Assembly: GCF_016757215.1 (NCBI RefSeq)
Contig: NZ_JAESIY010000001.1
Coordinates: forward strand, 620,001-684,000
From: Fulvivirga sediminis
GTDB taxonomy: Bacteria > Bacteroidota > Bacteroidia > Cytophagales > Cyclobacteriaceae
DNA: 64,000 nt
Reading direction: 5' to 3'
Of this stretch, positions 27,463 through 36,290 are shown in pieces (the stretch's first letter is position 1; the number at the start of each line of letters is the position of its first letter). The notes under the pieces are model-generated. The model ran no database searches. It was given only the letters and a program-made list of their open reading frames with translations, and was not told where the DNA came from. The translations under genes and the position numbers were made by a program.

Positions 27463-29403
27463 ATGTGTAAATTGATGATGCCCAGATTCTTAGTGAAAGC
27501 TAATATTATGATGTGTTGTTTCTTCGGAGTGTTTACTGCTAAGGGACAAGTGCATAGGATAGATAGCCTTAGAGCCGTGATTTTACAGTCAAATGATACT
27601 ATCAGGATCAAAGGGTTGATTAGTCTGTCTATGGCTTATCAAAATTCCGATCTTGATTCGGCGTTACATTATGCTGAAAAATGCTTGCAAGAGGCACAAA
27701 AGTTAGGTTATAAAGAAAGTCTTGGTGACGCCCTCATTAACCTGGGTCGTTTAAAGAGAGACAAGGGGCAGTATGATGTGGCCTTGGAGTATATTTTTAA
27801 ATCGCTTGATGTTTATAAAGAGCTGAGAGATAGCGTGAGAATAGGTAATGCTATTAATGACATCAGTATTGTCTATGGTTATTCCGGAGATTGGGAGAAG
27901 TCATTACAGTATTTTACAGAAGCGCTTGATCTGTTTCGCAAGGCTAATGATCTGAAAGGTGAGGCGCAGGCATTGAATAATATAGGCCTGGTTTATCTTC
28001 AGTATTTTGATGACCTGGAAAAAGCGGAAGAATATATTTTGAAATCCTTAGAGATAAAGAAAATAAGGGGCGAGAAAAAGGATTTAGGTACGGCTTATGG
28101 TAACCTGGGTAAGATAATGGAGGAAAATAAGGAGTATGAAAGGGCGCTGGACTATTACCGAATAGCAGGTGATTTTTATATAGAGGTTAATAATGATATT
28201 TTCTTGATAGAGAATAGGCTGGATATGGCAAATGTGTATATCCAGACAGACAAGCTTCGTCAGGCATATGATACTGCCAAGGTGGCGTTAGATCTTGCAT
28301 TAAAAACACACTCTAATATTGCTCTTGAAAATGCCAGCAAGGTGTTGGTGAAGATAGCGGAGTTGCAAGGTGATTATGAAAAGGCCTATACATATTTGAA
28401 ATTCAATATGGATGCCCGTGACTCACTATTACGCGAGAATAACAACCAGCATCTGCAGGAATTGAAGCAAAGATACAATGCCGAAGACAGAGAAAATCAG
28501 ATCAAGCTATTACAAAAAGATAAACAGATACAGCAGGCTAACCTCAGGCAGAAGGATATTCTTACTTATGCCCTTATTTCTGTAATTATATTGGTACTTA
28601 TCATTCTTGTATTGGTGTATTGGGCTTATCAGTCTAACAGAAACAAGAAAAATATTTTGGCGGTAAAAAATGCGAAAATACAAACGCAAAAGGAACACCT
28701 GATGCAAATGAATAAAGGTAAGGATCAGCTTTTTTCAATCATTTCTCATGATATAAAAAGTCCATTAAATTCCCTGAAAGGCTTTTCTAATTTATTGGTG
28801 AATAATATAGATATGCTCTCAAAAGATGATATTCAGCAAATGGGGGGTAAAATCAACCAATCATTAAATAACCTTAGTGAATTGCTTGATAATCTTTTGG
28901 CTTGGTCTATCAGGCAGACAAAGACACAAAAGCTGGAGGTTGAGAAGGTGGACATTAATGATCTTATTAGTAAAAATATTGAGCTTTATACTTTAATGGC
29001 CGTTTCAAAAAGAATTACCCTGTCAGATTATAGTGAAGAGGGTGTGTTGGCGCTGGCTGATAGTAACTCTATTCATACTGTAGTAAGAAACCTCATAGGG
29101 AATGCAATCAAATTTTCTTACCCAGATGGAGAGATCAAAATCCGTGCTTTTAACTACCAGAATAAAGTGAAAGTATCAGTGATAGATAATGGCGTGGGCA
29201 TGTCTCAGAAATATATAGATCGCTTATTTGATTTGGGGAGTAAAGATAGTCAGGTAGGAACCTCAAATGAGAAAGGAAGCGGATTGGGGCTTATTCTTTG
29301 CCAGGAGTTGATTAGGGATAATGATGGAGAATTTTATGTAAATAGCGAATTACAAAAGGGCAGTACTTTTTCCTTTACCCTTCCGAGGTTTATTGAAAAA
29401 TAA
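27463..29403 (+). CDS. TPR-repeat hybrid-topology sensor histidine kinase
   Basis: 646 residues. A signal-like N-terminus is followed by about six or seven tetratricopeptide repeats (about 35-330), a coiled linker, one transmembrane helix (about 365-387, ILTYALISVIILVLIILVLVYW), a HisKA domain with phospho-accepting His429 in ISHDIKSPLNSLKG, and an HATPase domain with N box (NLIGNAIKF), G1 (DNGVGM) and G2 (GSGLGL). The TPR region is therefore periplasmic. No response regulator is adjacent, so it is an orphan kinase. Start ATG at 27463; an alternative ATG lies 12-15 nt later. Confidence 0.9.
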   Translation: MCKLMMPRFLVKANIMMCCFFGVFTAKGQVHRIDSLRAVILQSNDTIRIKGLISLSMAYQNSDLDSALHYAEKCLQEAQKLGYKESLGDALINLGRLKRDKGQYDVALEYIFKSLDVYKELRDSVRIGNAINDISIVYGYSGDWEKSLQYFTEALDLFRKANDLKGEAQALNNIGLVYLQYFDDLEKAEEYILKSLEIKKIRGEKKDLGTAYGNLGKIMEENKEYERALDYYRIAGDFYIEVNNDIFLIENRLDMANVYIQTDKLRQAYDTAKVALDLALKTHSNIALENASKVLVKIAELQGDYEKAYTYLKFNMDARDSLLRENNNQHLQELKQRYNAEDRENQIKLLQKDKQIQQANLRQKDILTYALISVIILVLIILVLVYWAYQSNRNKKNILAVKNAKIQTQKEHLMQMNKGKDQLFSIISHDIKSPLNSLKGFSNLLVNNIDMLSKDDIQQMGGKINQSLNNLSELLDNLLAWSIRQTKTQKLEVEKVDINDLISKNIELYTLMAVSKRITLSDYSEEGVLALADSNSIHTVVRNLIGNAIKFSYPDGEIKIRAFNYQNKVKVSVIDNGVGMSQKYIDRLFDLGSKDSQVGTSNEKGSGLGLILCQELIRDNDGEFYVNSELQKGSTFSFTLPRFIEK

Positions 29404-29436
29404 GACTGTTGTTTCTGTCTAAATTTTCCGAAAAGG

Positions 29437-31224
29437 TTAGTTCAAAACTTCAATTTTACTATTACTAATGCGGATAGGTTTTTCAAACCTATTGTCAGGA
29501 TCGTCATTTTCTAGTTTTAAGACACCCCTGGGGCAAACCGAAGCACAAACACCACAGCCCACACAAGATGCACGCACAATATTCTGCTCTCTTTGAGCAT
29601 ACCAACGCACATCTATTCCCATTTCGCAGTAGGTGCTGCAATTACCGCAGCTGATACATTGGCCTCCATTTGTAGTGATTCTAAACTTGGATTTAAACCT
29701 TTGAATAATGCCTAAATATGCCGCTAGTGGGCATCCAAAACGGCACCACACTCTACTTCCCATTACAGGATAAAAGCCTACACCAACTACTCCCGCAAAA
29801 ACGGAACCTATTAAAAATCCATAAACAGACCTTATATAATAAGTGTCTAAACCCAAAAGACTACCGCTTCCGGTGAAATAAGTGTATAGCGTGCCTGTCG
29901 TCATCATTATGGCAAAGGCCAATACTGCATGTACCATCCAGCGTTCTATTTTCCATGATTTCAAAGATTTATCAGATAGCTGCCTGTAAGGGTCTCCTAG
30001 TGTTTCGGCCAGCCCACCGCAGCCGCATACCCAAGAGCAGTACCACCGTTTGCCATAAAAATAGGTGATTACCGGTACAGCCACCAGTACTAGTATAATG
30101 CCCCAAACTAGCATGAACAATCCCAGTCCTCCGCTATTGATCAGGTTCTGTATATTATAATCAAAGAAAAAGGTATAGTTTAAAGGCCATATATTTTTCA
30201 GATCCATGCTGGGCTGGTTCAGTAAGATCAGTATTTCAGGTATTAAGAAGGCGAAAGAAGTTTGAAAAAACATCACAGAACTGGTTCTTATTATGTGGTA
30301 TTGGCTGTGCCTGTATTTAATAAACATTCTTATACCCATCACAATAATGGCAATAGTGTATAGTAGACCATAGAAAAACCATTGGCTAGCAGGGCCACCG
30401 TTTAATACTTGGCTTACAGGATCTACCATAATCATCCAGTTAGTCATGTATTCAGGGTACCAGTATAATAGTACATAAAACAAAATGAGCATAACTCCTA
30501 TGCTGTAGCCGATCCAACCTCTGCTTGTATGAGCGCTTTGAAATACGCCATCATTCTTAATGCCTGGTAGCTGACTTAGCTTAGGTAGAATGTAAAGCAT
30601 TGCCGCGAAGATGCCTAGCCCAATGGTGAGGCCCAGCCAAAGAAGGGGGCTGTCTTTTATAGGTGTTGAATTAGCTGCTCTTGTAATAGAAAGCTTTAGG
30701 GTGTTCAATTTATAATTATCAAAACCCAGGTGGCTGTTAAGGCTTCCATTTATGCTTTTTGTAGTTCCTTGTAACTCTTCTTTTAAAACCTTTTTGTTCT
30801 CATAAGTTTTACCGTTCATCCAGCTGGTGTAGGTTCGCAGCTTGTCTTTTTTGTAGTTATAGATGCTGTCATTAGCAAAGTTAGAGGCCAGTATTTCATT
30901 GTTAAAAGTGATGTTTTCATTAGGGAAACTGGCTATGCTGTGTTCCAAGTCAGCATTAGAGATGCTAAAAGTGCTTTGTATATTCTGGTTAGCGCTATCT
31001 AATACCTTCTCTAAGTCAGCATTGAAACTTATACTTGATGTGTATTCATGGTTTATGATAGGGCTGATGAAATTAGAGACCTTGGAATAGTCTTGCGGCG
31101 ATAGTACTGTTTCTAATTGAGAACGACTGATCTCATATTTATTGATAAATAACATGGCCGCTAAAAGAGTACATGCTAATATAAATAAACTCATTCCTGC
31201 TTTTTGGATCAATAGGGTGCGCAT
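29437..31224 (-). CDS. Membrane-bound 4Fe-4S polyferredoxin (NapH/NosR/CcoG-like)
   Basis: 595 residues. One N-terminal helix and a periplasmic segment of about 160 residues precede six to eight transmembrane helices. Cys motifs CSWVCGCGG and CRFGCP sit on the cytoplasmic face. Two C-terminal 4Fe-4S ferredoxin clusters follow: CISCGNCSTYC and CVGCGVCASVCP. The family moves electrons across or into the membrane. It lies 11 nt downstream of an FAD-dependent oxidoreductase, which could feed it (inference). The physiological acceptor cannot be read from the sequence. Confidence 0.85.
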   Translation of the reverse strand: MRTLLIQKAGMSLFILACTLLAAMLFINKYEISRSQLETVLSPQDYSKVSNFISPIINHEYTSSISFNADLEKVLDSANQNIQSTFSISNADLEHSIASFPNENITFNNEILASNFANDSIYNYKKDKLRTYTSWMNGKTYENKKVLKEELQGTTKSINGSLNSHLGFDNYKLNTLKLSITRAANSTPIKDSPLLWLGLTIGLGIFAAMLYILPKLSQLPGIKNDGVFQSAHTSRGWIGYSIGVMLILFYVLLYWYPEYMTNWMIMVDPVSQVLNGGPASQWFFYGLLYTIAIIVMGIRMFIKYRHSQYHIIRTSSVMFFQTSFAFLIPEILILLNQPSMDLKNIWPLNYTFFFDYNIQNLINSGGLGLFMLVWGIILVLVAVPVITYFYGKRWYCSWVCGCGGLAETLGDPYRQLSDKSLKSWKIERWMVHAVLAFAIMMTTGTLYTYFTGSGSLLGLDTYYIRSVYGFLIGSVFAGVVGVGFYPVMGSRVWCRFGCPLAAYLGIIQRFKSKFRITTNGGQCISCGNCSTYCEMGIDVRWYAQREQNIVRASCVGCGVCASVCPRGVLKLENDDPDNRFEKPIRISNSKIEVLN

Positions 31225-31235
31225 AGTGGGTCAGT

Positions 31236-32564
31236 TTAGAAGATGCCTGCTATTCTTTTTCTCTTGTGTGGCTTCACTTTTAGTTCAGGGTACTGTTGAT
31301 TAAATTGTTCTGTTATCTCTTTTTCGTAAGAGGCGAAAAATTCAGGGTCAAAGTTGGCGGCTTTTAGGTTCTCAATCACTTGTTGTATGCTGGTAGGCTT
31401 TCGCAGCCAGCTATCTAGTAAGTTATGTCTTAGCCTTATTCCGAAAGTATTAACCCCTAAAAAAGCATTTGTTTTATGATGAAAGCAAAAATGCATGGCT
31501 TTGTTTCCTGAAGGATGCTCCCAGTAAAACCTATTTTCATGTGGCTGGGCAATATGGGGTACATGTCCATAGGTTTGGTATTCTATATCAAAAAACTTGG
31601 CTGAGTTATACCACGGCCCGGGTTGATAAGCCTTTGGAGAGCGGCATATGGTTTGGGCTACAGTCTCACCCATTATTTTTCCTGTGTACCATACTTGCTC
31701 TATGCTAGGTCGGTTAGCTATTGGCTCTATTTGTTCTGCGCAGTCTCCTATGGCATATACATCAGGAATATTAGTTTGTAAGAACTGATTAACCAAAATG
31801 CCTTTGTTAGTGCTAAGTGCGGAATCTTTAACTAATTCTATATTAGGATGCACTCCAGTAGTTATCCCTACAAATTCACATTCAATAGTTTCTCCGGAGG
31901 AGGTGATCACGGCTTTTACCTGTTCGCGGTCATCTGTAACTATTTCTTTTAGCTCAGTAGACAGTCTTAGGTCTATTTGATGTTTTGATATATGCCTACC
32001 TACTAAATCAGCTTCTTGGTATGGAAGGGTGTTGCGCCAAAATTTTTCTTCTCTTACTAAAAATGTGGTCTTAATTGATTTTGAATGAAGCATTTCTGCC
32101 ATTTCCACTCCAATGAGTCCGCCGCCTACTACTACAGCCTTAGAAATATTAGTAGTGTACTTCTGAATGTTTTCGAGATCTTGCAGACTTACCATGGTGC
32201 AAACGCCTTTTGCGTCTTGTCCCGGCCAGTTAAACTTGTTGGGTTTGGAGCCTGTAGCCAGTACTAAAGAATCATAAGAGATGTTTTCACCTTTAGCTAG
32301 CCGAAGCTTTTTTTCTTTAAAATTGATGCTAGATACATAATCATGCATCAGCTCGATTTTATTTTTCTTCCAAAACCAATCTTCATAAGGTTTGGTATGT
32401 TCGTACTTCATGTGGCCCATGTAAATGTACATCAGGGCTGTGCGCGACCAAAAATGTTCTGACTCAGCAGAAATAACGGTGATTTTAAAATTACTGGCCT
32501 TTCTTATGTGTCTGGCAGCAGTAATACCCGATATCCCATTCCCAATAATTACAACATGTTTCAT
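31236..32564 (-). CDS. FAD-dependent pyridine-nucleotide-disulfide-type oxidoreductase
   Basis: 442 residues. N-terminal FAD site VIIGNGISGITAARHI (4-19), a second dinucleotide site VVVGGGLIGVEMAEML near 145-160, and the FAD-ribityl motif VYAIGDCAE near 268-276. The C-terminal 130 residues differ from standard ferredoxin reductases and include His-rich stretches (CFHHKTNAF). Redox-active disulfide cysteines are not seen, so a rubredoxin/ferredoxin-reductase or nitrite-reductase-large-subunit-like NAD(P)H oxidoreductase is likely. First gene of a two-gene operon with the polyferredoxin. Confidence 0.85.
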   Translation of the reverse strand: MKHVVIIGNGISGITAARHIRKASNFKITVISAESEHFWSRTALMYIYMGHMKYEHTKPYEDWFWKKNKIELMHDYVSSINFKEKKLRLAKGENISYDSLVLATGSKPNKFNWPGQDAKGVCTMVSLQDLENIQKYTTNISKAVVVGGGLIGVEMAEMLHSKSIKTTFLVREEKFWRNTLPYQEADLVGRHISKHQIDLRLSTELKEIVTDDREQVKAVITSSGETIECEFVGITTGVHPNIELVKDSALSTNKGILVNQFLQTNIPDVYAIGDCAEQIEPIANRPSIEQVWYTGKIMGETVAQTICRSPKAYQPGPWYNSAKFFDIEYQTYGHVPHIAQPHENRFYWEHPSGNKAMHFCFHHKTNAFLGVNTFGIRLRHNLLDSWLRKPTSIQQVIENLKAANFDPEFFASYEKEITEQFNQQYPELKVKPHKRKRIAGIF

Positions 32565-32907
32565 AGGCCTTTTATGTTATCGTAAAGATCATCAATCATT
32601 TAAGAAATAAAAATGAGGCTGACGTTTATGGATAAAAAACTCACTTCGTCGATTATTGATTGCTGTAGGTCGGAATATTTTCGTTAATTTGATCATTCAA
32701 TGAATTCATTACATTGTATTGATATAAGGATTATTAAAATTGTTTTTTTTATTGGCTTGATTCGTAATTTAAGATAGGCTTTAAATAGCAACTTGTTTCC
32801 CAATAGGTTGAATTTTGTTTTTTAATAGCATCAGTGATGTTGTTTGTAGTTGAGCAGTAGATTTTTTAGAGATAGAGTGATTTTTTTACAAATAATAATT
32901 TTTTGAG
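32565..32907. other. Intergenic region without a recognisable gene
   Basis: 343 nt between divergent genes, very A+T-rich with several T runs. It must carry both promoters, but no exact TTG-N19-TAnnTTTG pair is present and I see no riboswitch or repeat. Confidence 0.5.
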
Positions 32908-34170
32908 ATGAATTTAAAGTGTTTTCGAAGTCTGGTTTGCATTGTGTTTATTTTTTTATTTGCAGCTTGTGGAGATGATGACAGCAATGATGTAACACCC
33001 GCTCCAGGTCCTGGTACGCCTACCGCTGGTCCTAATAACCCTGATAATGGAGAAGAAGATGGAGGAGATGGAAGTGATGGGGAAACTGAAATAGTCATTA
33101 CAGTCAGTGATTTCGTTCTTAGTATGGACGAAAACCCTCAAGCAAATACTTCTTTAGGTTCTATTACTGCGGAAGTTAATGAAGGTACATTGTCTTTTGC
33201 CATTACTACTGAAGAGCCTGTAGGAGCTTTGACCGTGGATGAAGAAACAGGTGAGCTTTTGGTGGCTGATGAAAAACTGTTCGACTATGAAACTTATAAA
33301 GAGTTAAAAGCTACTGTAGAAGTGTCAGCAGAAGGAGCGGAGTCTCAAATCGTGTCCGTTACAATTACCCTTAAAGATGTAAATGAGTTTGTAGGTTTTG
33401 TTACTACATGGAAAACGACATCTGACAATGAAAGTATTACTATACCTGTAAACCCTGATTTTTCTTCAAGCTATAAAGTAAATTGGGGAGACGGTTCTAG
33501 CAATTCCGTTATTAACTCTTCTACATCGCATGAATATGCAAAAGCAGGCACGTACTATGTGGAGATAACAGGCTCATTCCCAGGAATAAAATTCAAAGGA
33601 AACTCAACAGAGAACTCAGCGAAACTTATGACTATAGAGCAGTGGGGTAATATAGCATGGAAAAGCTTTAGTGGAGCTTTTTATAAATGTGTGAATGTGA
33701 CAGGTAACTTTAAGGATACTCCTAATTTAAATAATGTAACTAATATGAGAGAGGCATTTGTGGAGGCCAAGCTTTTTAATACTGATTTAATTGGATGGAA
33801 CGTGAGTAATGTTACAGACATGGGGTTAATGTTTGCTCAAGCCACTTCATTTAATCAGGATATAAGCAGCTGGAACGTGGGTAGTGTAACCAATATGTCT
33901 AGTATGTTTCTTGGAGCTACAGCTTTTAATCAAAGTTTAGGAGATTGGGATATAACTTCTGTCTCTAATATGACCAATATGTTGTTTAATACTAAACTTT
34001 CAGTAGCTAATTATGACGCTACACTACAAGGATGGTCTCAGCAAGCGGCTATCCCAGGCGTAAATTTAGGAGCTCAGGGGCTGGAATACTGTGATCAGCT
34101 GGCCAGAAATTCGCTAATACAAAAGAGTTGGACTATCTCAGGGGATGCTTTGTCAGCCTCTTGTAATTAA
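32908..34170 (+). CDS. BspA-type surface lipoprotein (cadherin-like and DUF285 repeats)
   Basis: 420 residues. A lipobox (LFAACGDD, Cys about 21) is followed by a Pro/Gly/Asp-rich linker (about 30-55), a cadherin-like domain (about 60-155; SDFVLSMDENPQANTSLGSI, ending VTITLKDVNEF), a PKD-like strand region with WGDGSS, and DUF285/BspA repeats (about 260-385). The repeats are four copies of a W-V-S-V-T-x-M-x-x-M-F-x-x-A-x-x-F-N-x-D unit. Such proteins are surface adhesins or binding proteins. The Asp-rich linker could bind calcium (inference). Confidence 0.85.
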   Translation: MNLKCFRSLVCIVFIFLFAACGDDDSNDVTPAPGPGTPTAGPNNPDNGEEDGGDGSDGETEIVITVSDFVLSMDENPQANTSLGSITAEVNEGTLSFAITTEEPVGALTVDEETGELLVADEKLFDYETYKELKATVEVSAEGAESQIVSVTITLKDVNEFVGFVTTWKTTSDNESITIPVNPDFSSSYKVNWGDGSSNSVINSSTSHEYAKAGTYYVEITGSFPGIKFKGNSTENSAKLMTIEQWGNIAWKSFSGAFYKCVNVTGNFKDTPNLNNVTNMREAFVEAKLFNTDLIGWNVSNVTDMGLMFAQATSFNQDISSWNVGSVTNMSSMFLGATAFNQSLGDWDITSVSNMTNMLFNTKLSVANYDATLQGWSQQAAIPGVNLGAQGLEYCDQLARNSLIQKSWTISGDALSASCN

Positions 34171-34195
34171 GATTTCATAATTCTAATTTAATTTA

Positions 34196-34226
34196 GGCAG
34201 CATTTTTCGGAGTGCTGCCTTTTTTA
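34196..34226 (+). terminator. Terminator after the BspA-like gene
   Basis: GGCAGCA pairs with TGCTGCC around a 10-nt loop, followed by seven T. It reaches the end of the convergent btuD gene. Confidence 0.8.
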
Positions 34227-35237
34227 ATATTTTAAGAGTTTATTGAGGTGAATAACCAGTTCTTCCAGCGTATTAGTAATGGCTATACCTTCACCTTCTA
34301 TCTGCCAAGTAATCTCATCGTTTTCTAAAGAAAAAGAAACGGTATGCTCTGCGGCAGAATCAATTTCAAAACCATTTCTTTCCAAGGCGTTTTTTGTCCA
34401 AAGGTATTCATGCCCCTGCCCGGAGAGATTAACTTTTTTGCCTAGACTTCTTTTTTCTAGCTGGCCAGTTCTAAGATCATAGCCTTTTAGTTGAAATACC
34501 TTATCAATGGCTCCGTTGAGCACCAGATCTTCCGGAATCCCTGAAATAATAGGGGCGTTGAAGCCAGCTAGCCATAGTCGGTCGGCAGTTTGGAGGGCTA
34601 AGTCTAGCTCATGGGTAGCCATAAGTATGGCTTTACCAGTATTTTCTGCTAGCTTTTTCAATAAATTGATTACAGCTACTCTGTTGTTTAGATCGAGGTG
34701 GGCAGTGGGTTCATCTAATATGATGATAGGTGTATCTTGGGCTAGTGCTCTTGCAATCATTACTTTTTGTAGTTGTCCATCACTAAGCTCGTAAGTCTTC
34801 CTGTCTATAAAAGAGGTTGTTTCAGTGAGCTTAATGGCTTTTTCAATGGCTTTCAGGTCTTTTTTGCTAAAGTTAATATTCCAGCTTACGTACGGATACC
34901 TGCCAAGTGCTATCACCTCTCGTGCAGTAAGGTTGCCAGCATTTATTTGGTCTGTTAAAACCAAGCTGATGCTTTTGGCCATAGCTTCAGGGGTTATTTG
35001 GTTCACTTCTCTTCCATCTATTACTATTTGACCGGATAATGGTTTTTGTATACCTGAAATGGTTCTTAATAAGGTTGATTTACCTACGCCATTGGGCCCC
35101 ATGAAGCATATGAGCTGACCATAAGGTAGCTTTAGGTTTATCTCTTCCAAAATGGGTGATACTACTTTTTTAGAAGCATACCCTACTGAAAGATCTTTCA
35201 ATATCATGGCTATATCATTGTTTTCTATAGGTATCAT
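34224..35237 (-). CDS. btuD: Cobalamin ABC transporter ATP-binding protein
   Basis: 337 residues, about 80 longer than typical. ABC ATPase motifs: Walker A GPNGVGKST (about 47-55), Q-loop, signature LSDGQLQK (about 145-152), Walker B IIILDEPTAH, and H-loop MATHELDL. The extra C-terminal 80 residues (from about 255) form an unrecognised domain. The genomic setting (BtuC and BtuF homologues upstream, riboswitch and B12 receptor divergent) points to B12 rather than ferric siderophore, but the family alone cannot decide. ATG overlaps the permease stop by 4 nt. Confidence 0.85.
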   Translation of the reverse strand: MIPIENNDIAMILKDLSVGYASKKVVSPILEEINLKLPYGQLICFMGPNGVGKSTLLRTISGIQKPLSGQIVIDGREVNQITPEAMAKSISLVLTDQINAGNLTAREVIALGRYPYVSWNINFSKKDLKAIEKAIKLTETTSFIDRKTYELSDGQLQKVMIARALAQDTPIIILDEPTAHLDLNNRVAVINLLKKLAENTGKAILMATHELDLALQTADRLWLAGFNAPIISGIPEDLVLNGAIDKVFQLKGYDLRTGQLEKRSLGKKVNLSGQGHEYLWTKNALERNGFEIDSAAEHTVSFSLENDEITWQIEGEGIAITNTLEELVIHLNKLLKY

Positions 35238-36289
35238 TTGCCAAAGGCCCGGTTAATATTTTTTTTTCTGATAAGTACCCATACCACTACCGGAGCCCCT
35301 ATAAGGGAAGTTACAGCATTGATAGGTAGTACAAATTCGCTATTAGGAATTTGAGAAACAATATCGCAAATAAACATAGTGATTATTCCGCCCATAGCTA
35401 CAGCAGGGAGGGTGTACTTATGATCGGAAGTGTTGATCAAAAGCCGAGTAAGATGAGGCACCGCTAGACCTACAAAAGCAATAGGGCCACAAAAAGCTGT
35501 AACGCTGCCAGCCAAAATACTGGTGCTGATAATAATAATGAGCCTTACCTTTTTAATATTCACTCCCATGCTGAGGGCGTAGTTTTCGCTGAGCAGAAGG
35601 GTGTTGAGGGGTCTGATCATGGAAAAAGAAAGGCCTATGCCAGCGATGACTATAGGGGTGAGAATTATGATCTGCTCCCAGGAAAGGCGGCCCAAGCTGC
35701 CCATAGTCCAGATGAGGTATATTTTTATTTCTTCAGAATTGCTGTAAAACTGGAGTACACTTACAATGGCGCCGGTAAAGCTGCCAAACATGAGGCCTAT
35801 GATGAGTAAGGTCATGCTGTCTCTTACTTTAAAAGAGGCTGCCAATACCAGAAATAATACTAATGAAGAGCCTATGGTGGAGGCTAAGATGATAAGCCAG
35901 CTGTTCATGTAAAACGAGAAAACAGCACCTAGAATGGATCCGGCCATTACCATGAGAGCTACACCCAGGCTGGCTCCTGTGCTTATGCCTAAAACAAATG
36001 GCCCAGCAAGCGGATTTCTGAAAAGCGTTTGTAACTGTAGCCCGCTTACCGATAGTGCTGCACCTACCAGAAGTGCGGTGATGGCTCTGGGCATGCGAAA
36101 CTGCCAGATAATGTTAGTCCAACTGACTTTAGAGCTCTGCCCGGTGAAAATGATTTCTAGAATTTCACCTACTGGTATGTGTACACTTCCTAAAAACAGG
36201 TCTAAAATGAATAGAACTAAAATGCAAAAAGGTAATGCTACCCGAAGCGAGAGAGTATATTTTCTTTTCTGGGGTAGCAAGTCGTTCAA
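35234..36289 (-). CDS. btuC: Cobalamin ABC transporter permease (FecCD/BtuC family)
   Basis: 351 residues with about nine to ten transmembrane helices. Landmarks of the FecCD family are RMPRAITALLVGAALSVSGLQLQTLFRNPLAGPFVLGISTG near 60 and the GPIAFVGLAVPHLTR cytoplasmic coupling segment near 265. Starts at a TTG (36287-36289), 1 nt after the btuF stop. It forms the membrane channel with the BtuD ATPase and BtuF binding protein. Confidence 0.88.
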   Translation of the reverse strand: MNDLLPQKRKYTLSLRVALPFCILVLFILDLFLGSVHIPVGEILEIIFTGQSSKVSWTNIIWQFRMPRAITALLVGAALSVSGLQLQTLFRNPLAGPFVLGISTGASLGVALMVMAGSILGAVFSFYMNSWLIILASTIGSSLVLFLVLAASFKVRDSMTLLIIGLMFGSFTGAIVSVLQFYSNSEEIKIYLIWTMGSLGRLSWEQIIILTPIVIAGIGLSFSMIRPLNTLLLSENYALSMGVNIKKVRLIIIISTSILAGSVTAFCGPIAFVGLAVPHLTRLLINTSDHKYTLPAVAMGGIITMFICDIVSQIPNSEFVLPINAVTSLIGAPVVVWVLIRKKNINRAFGK

Positions 36290-36290
36290 G

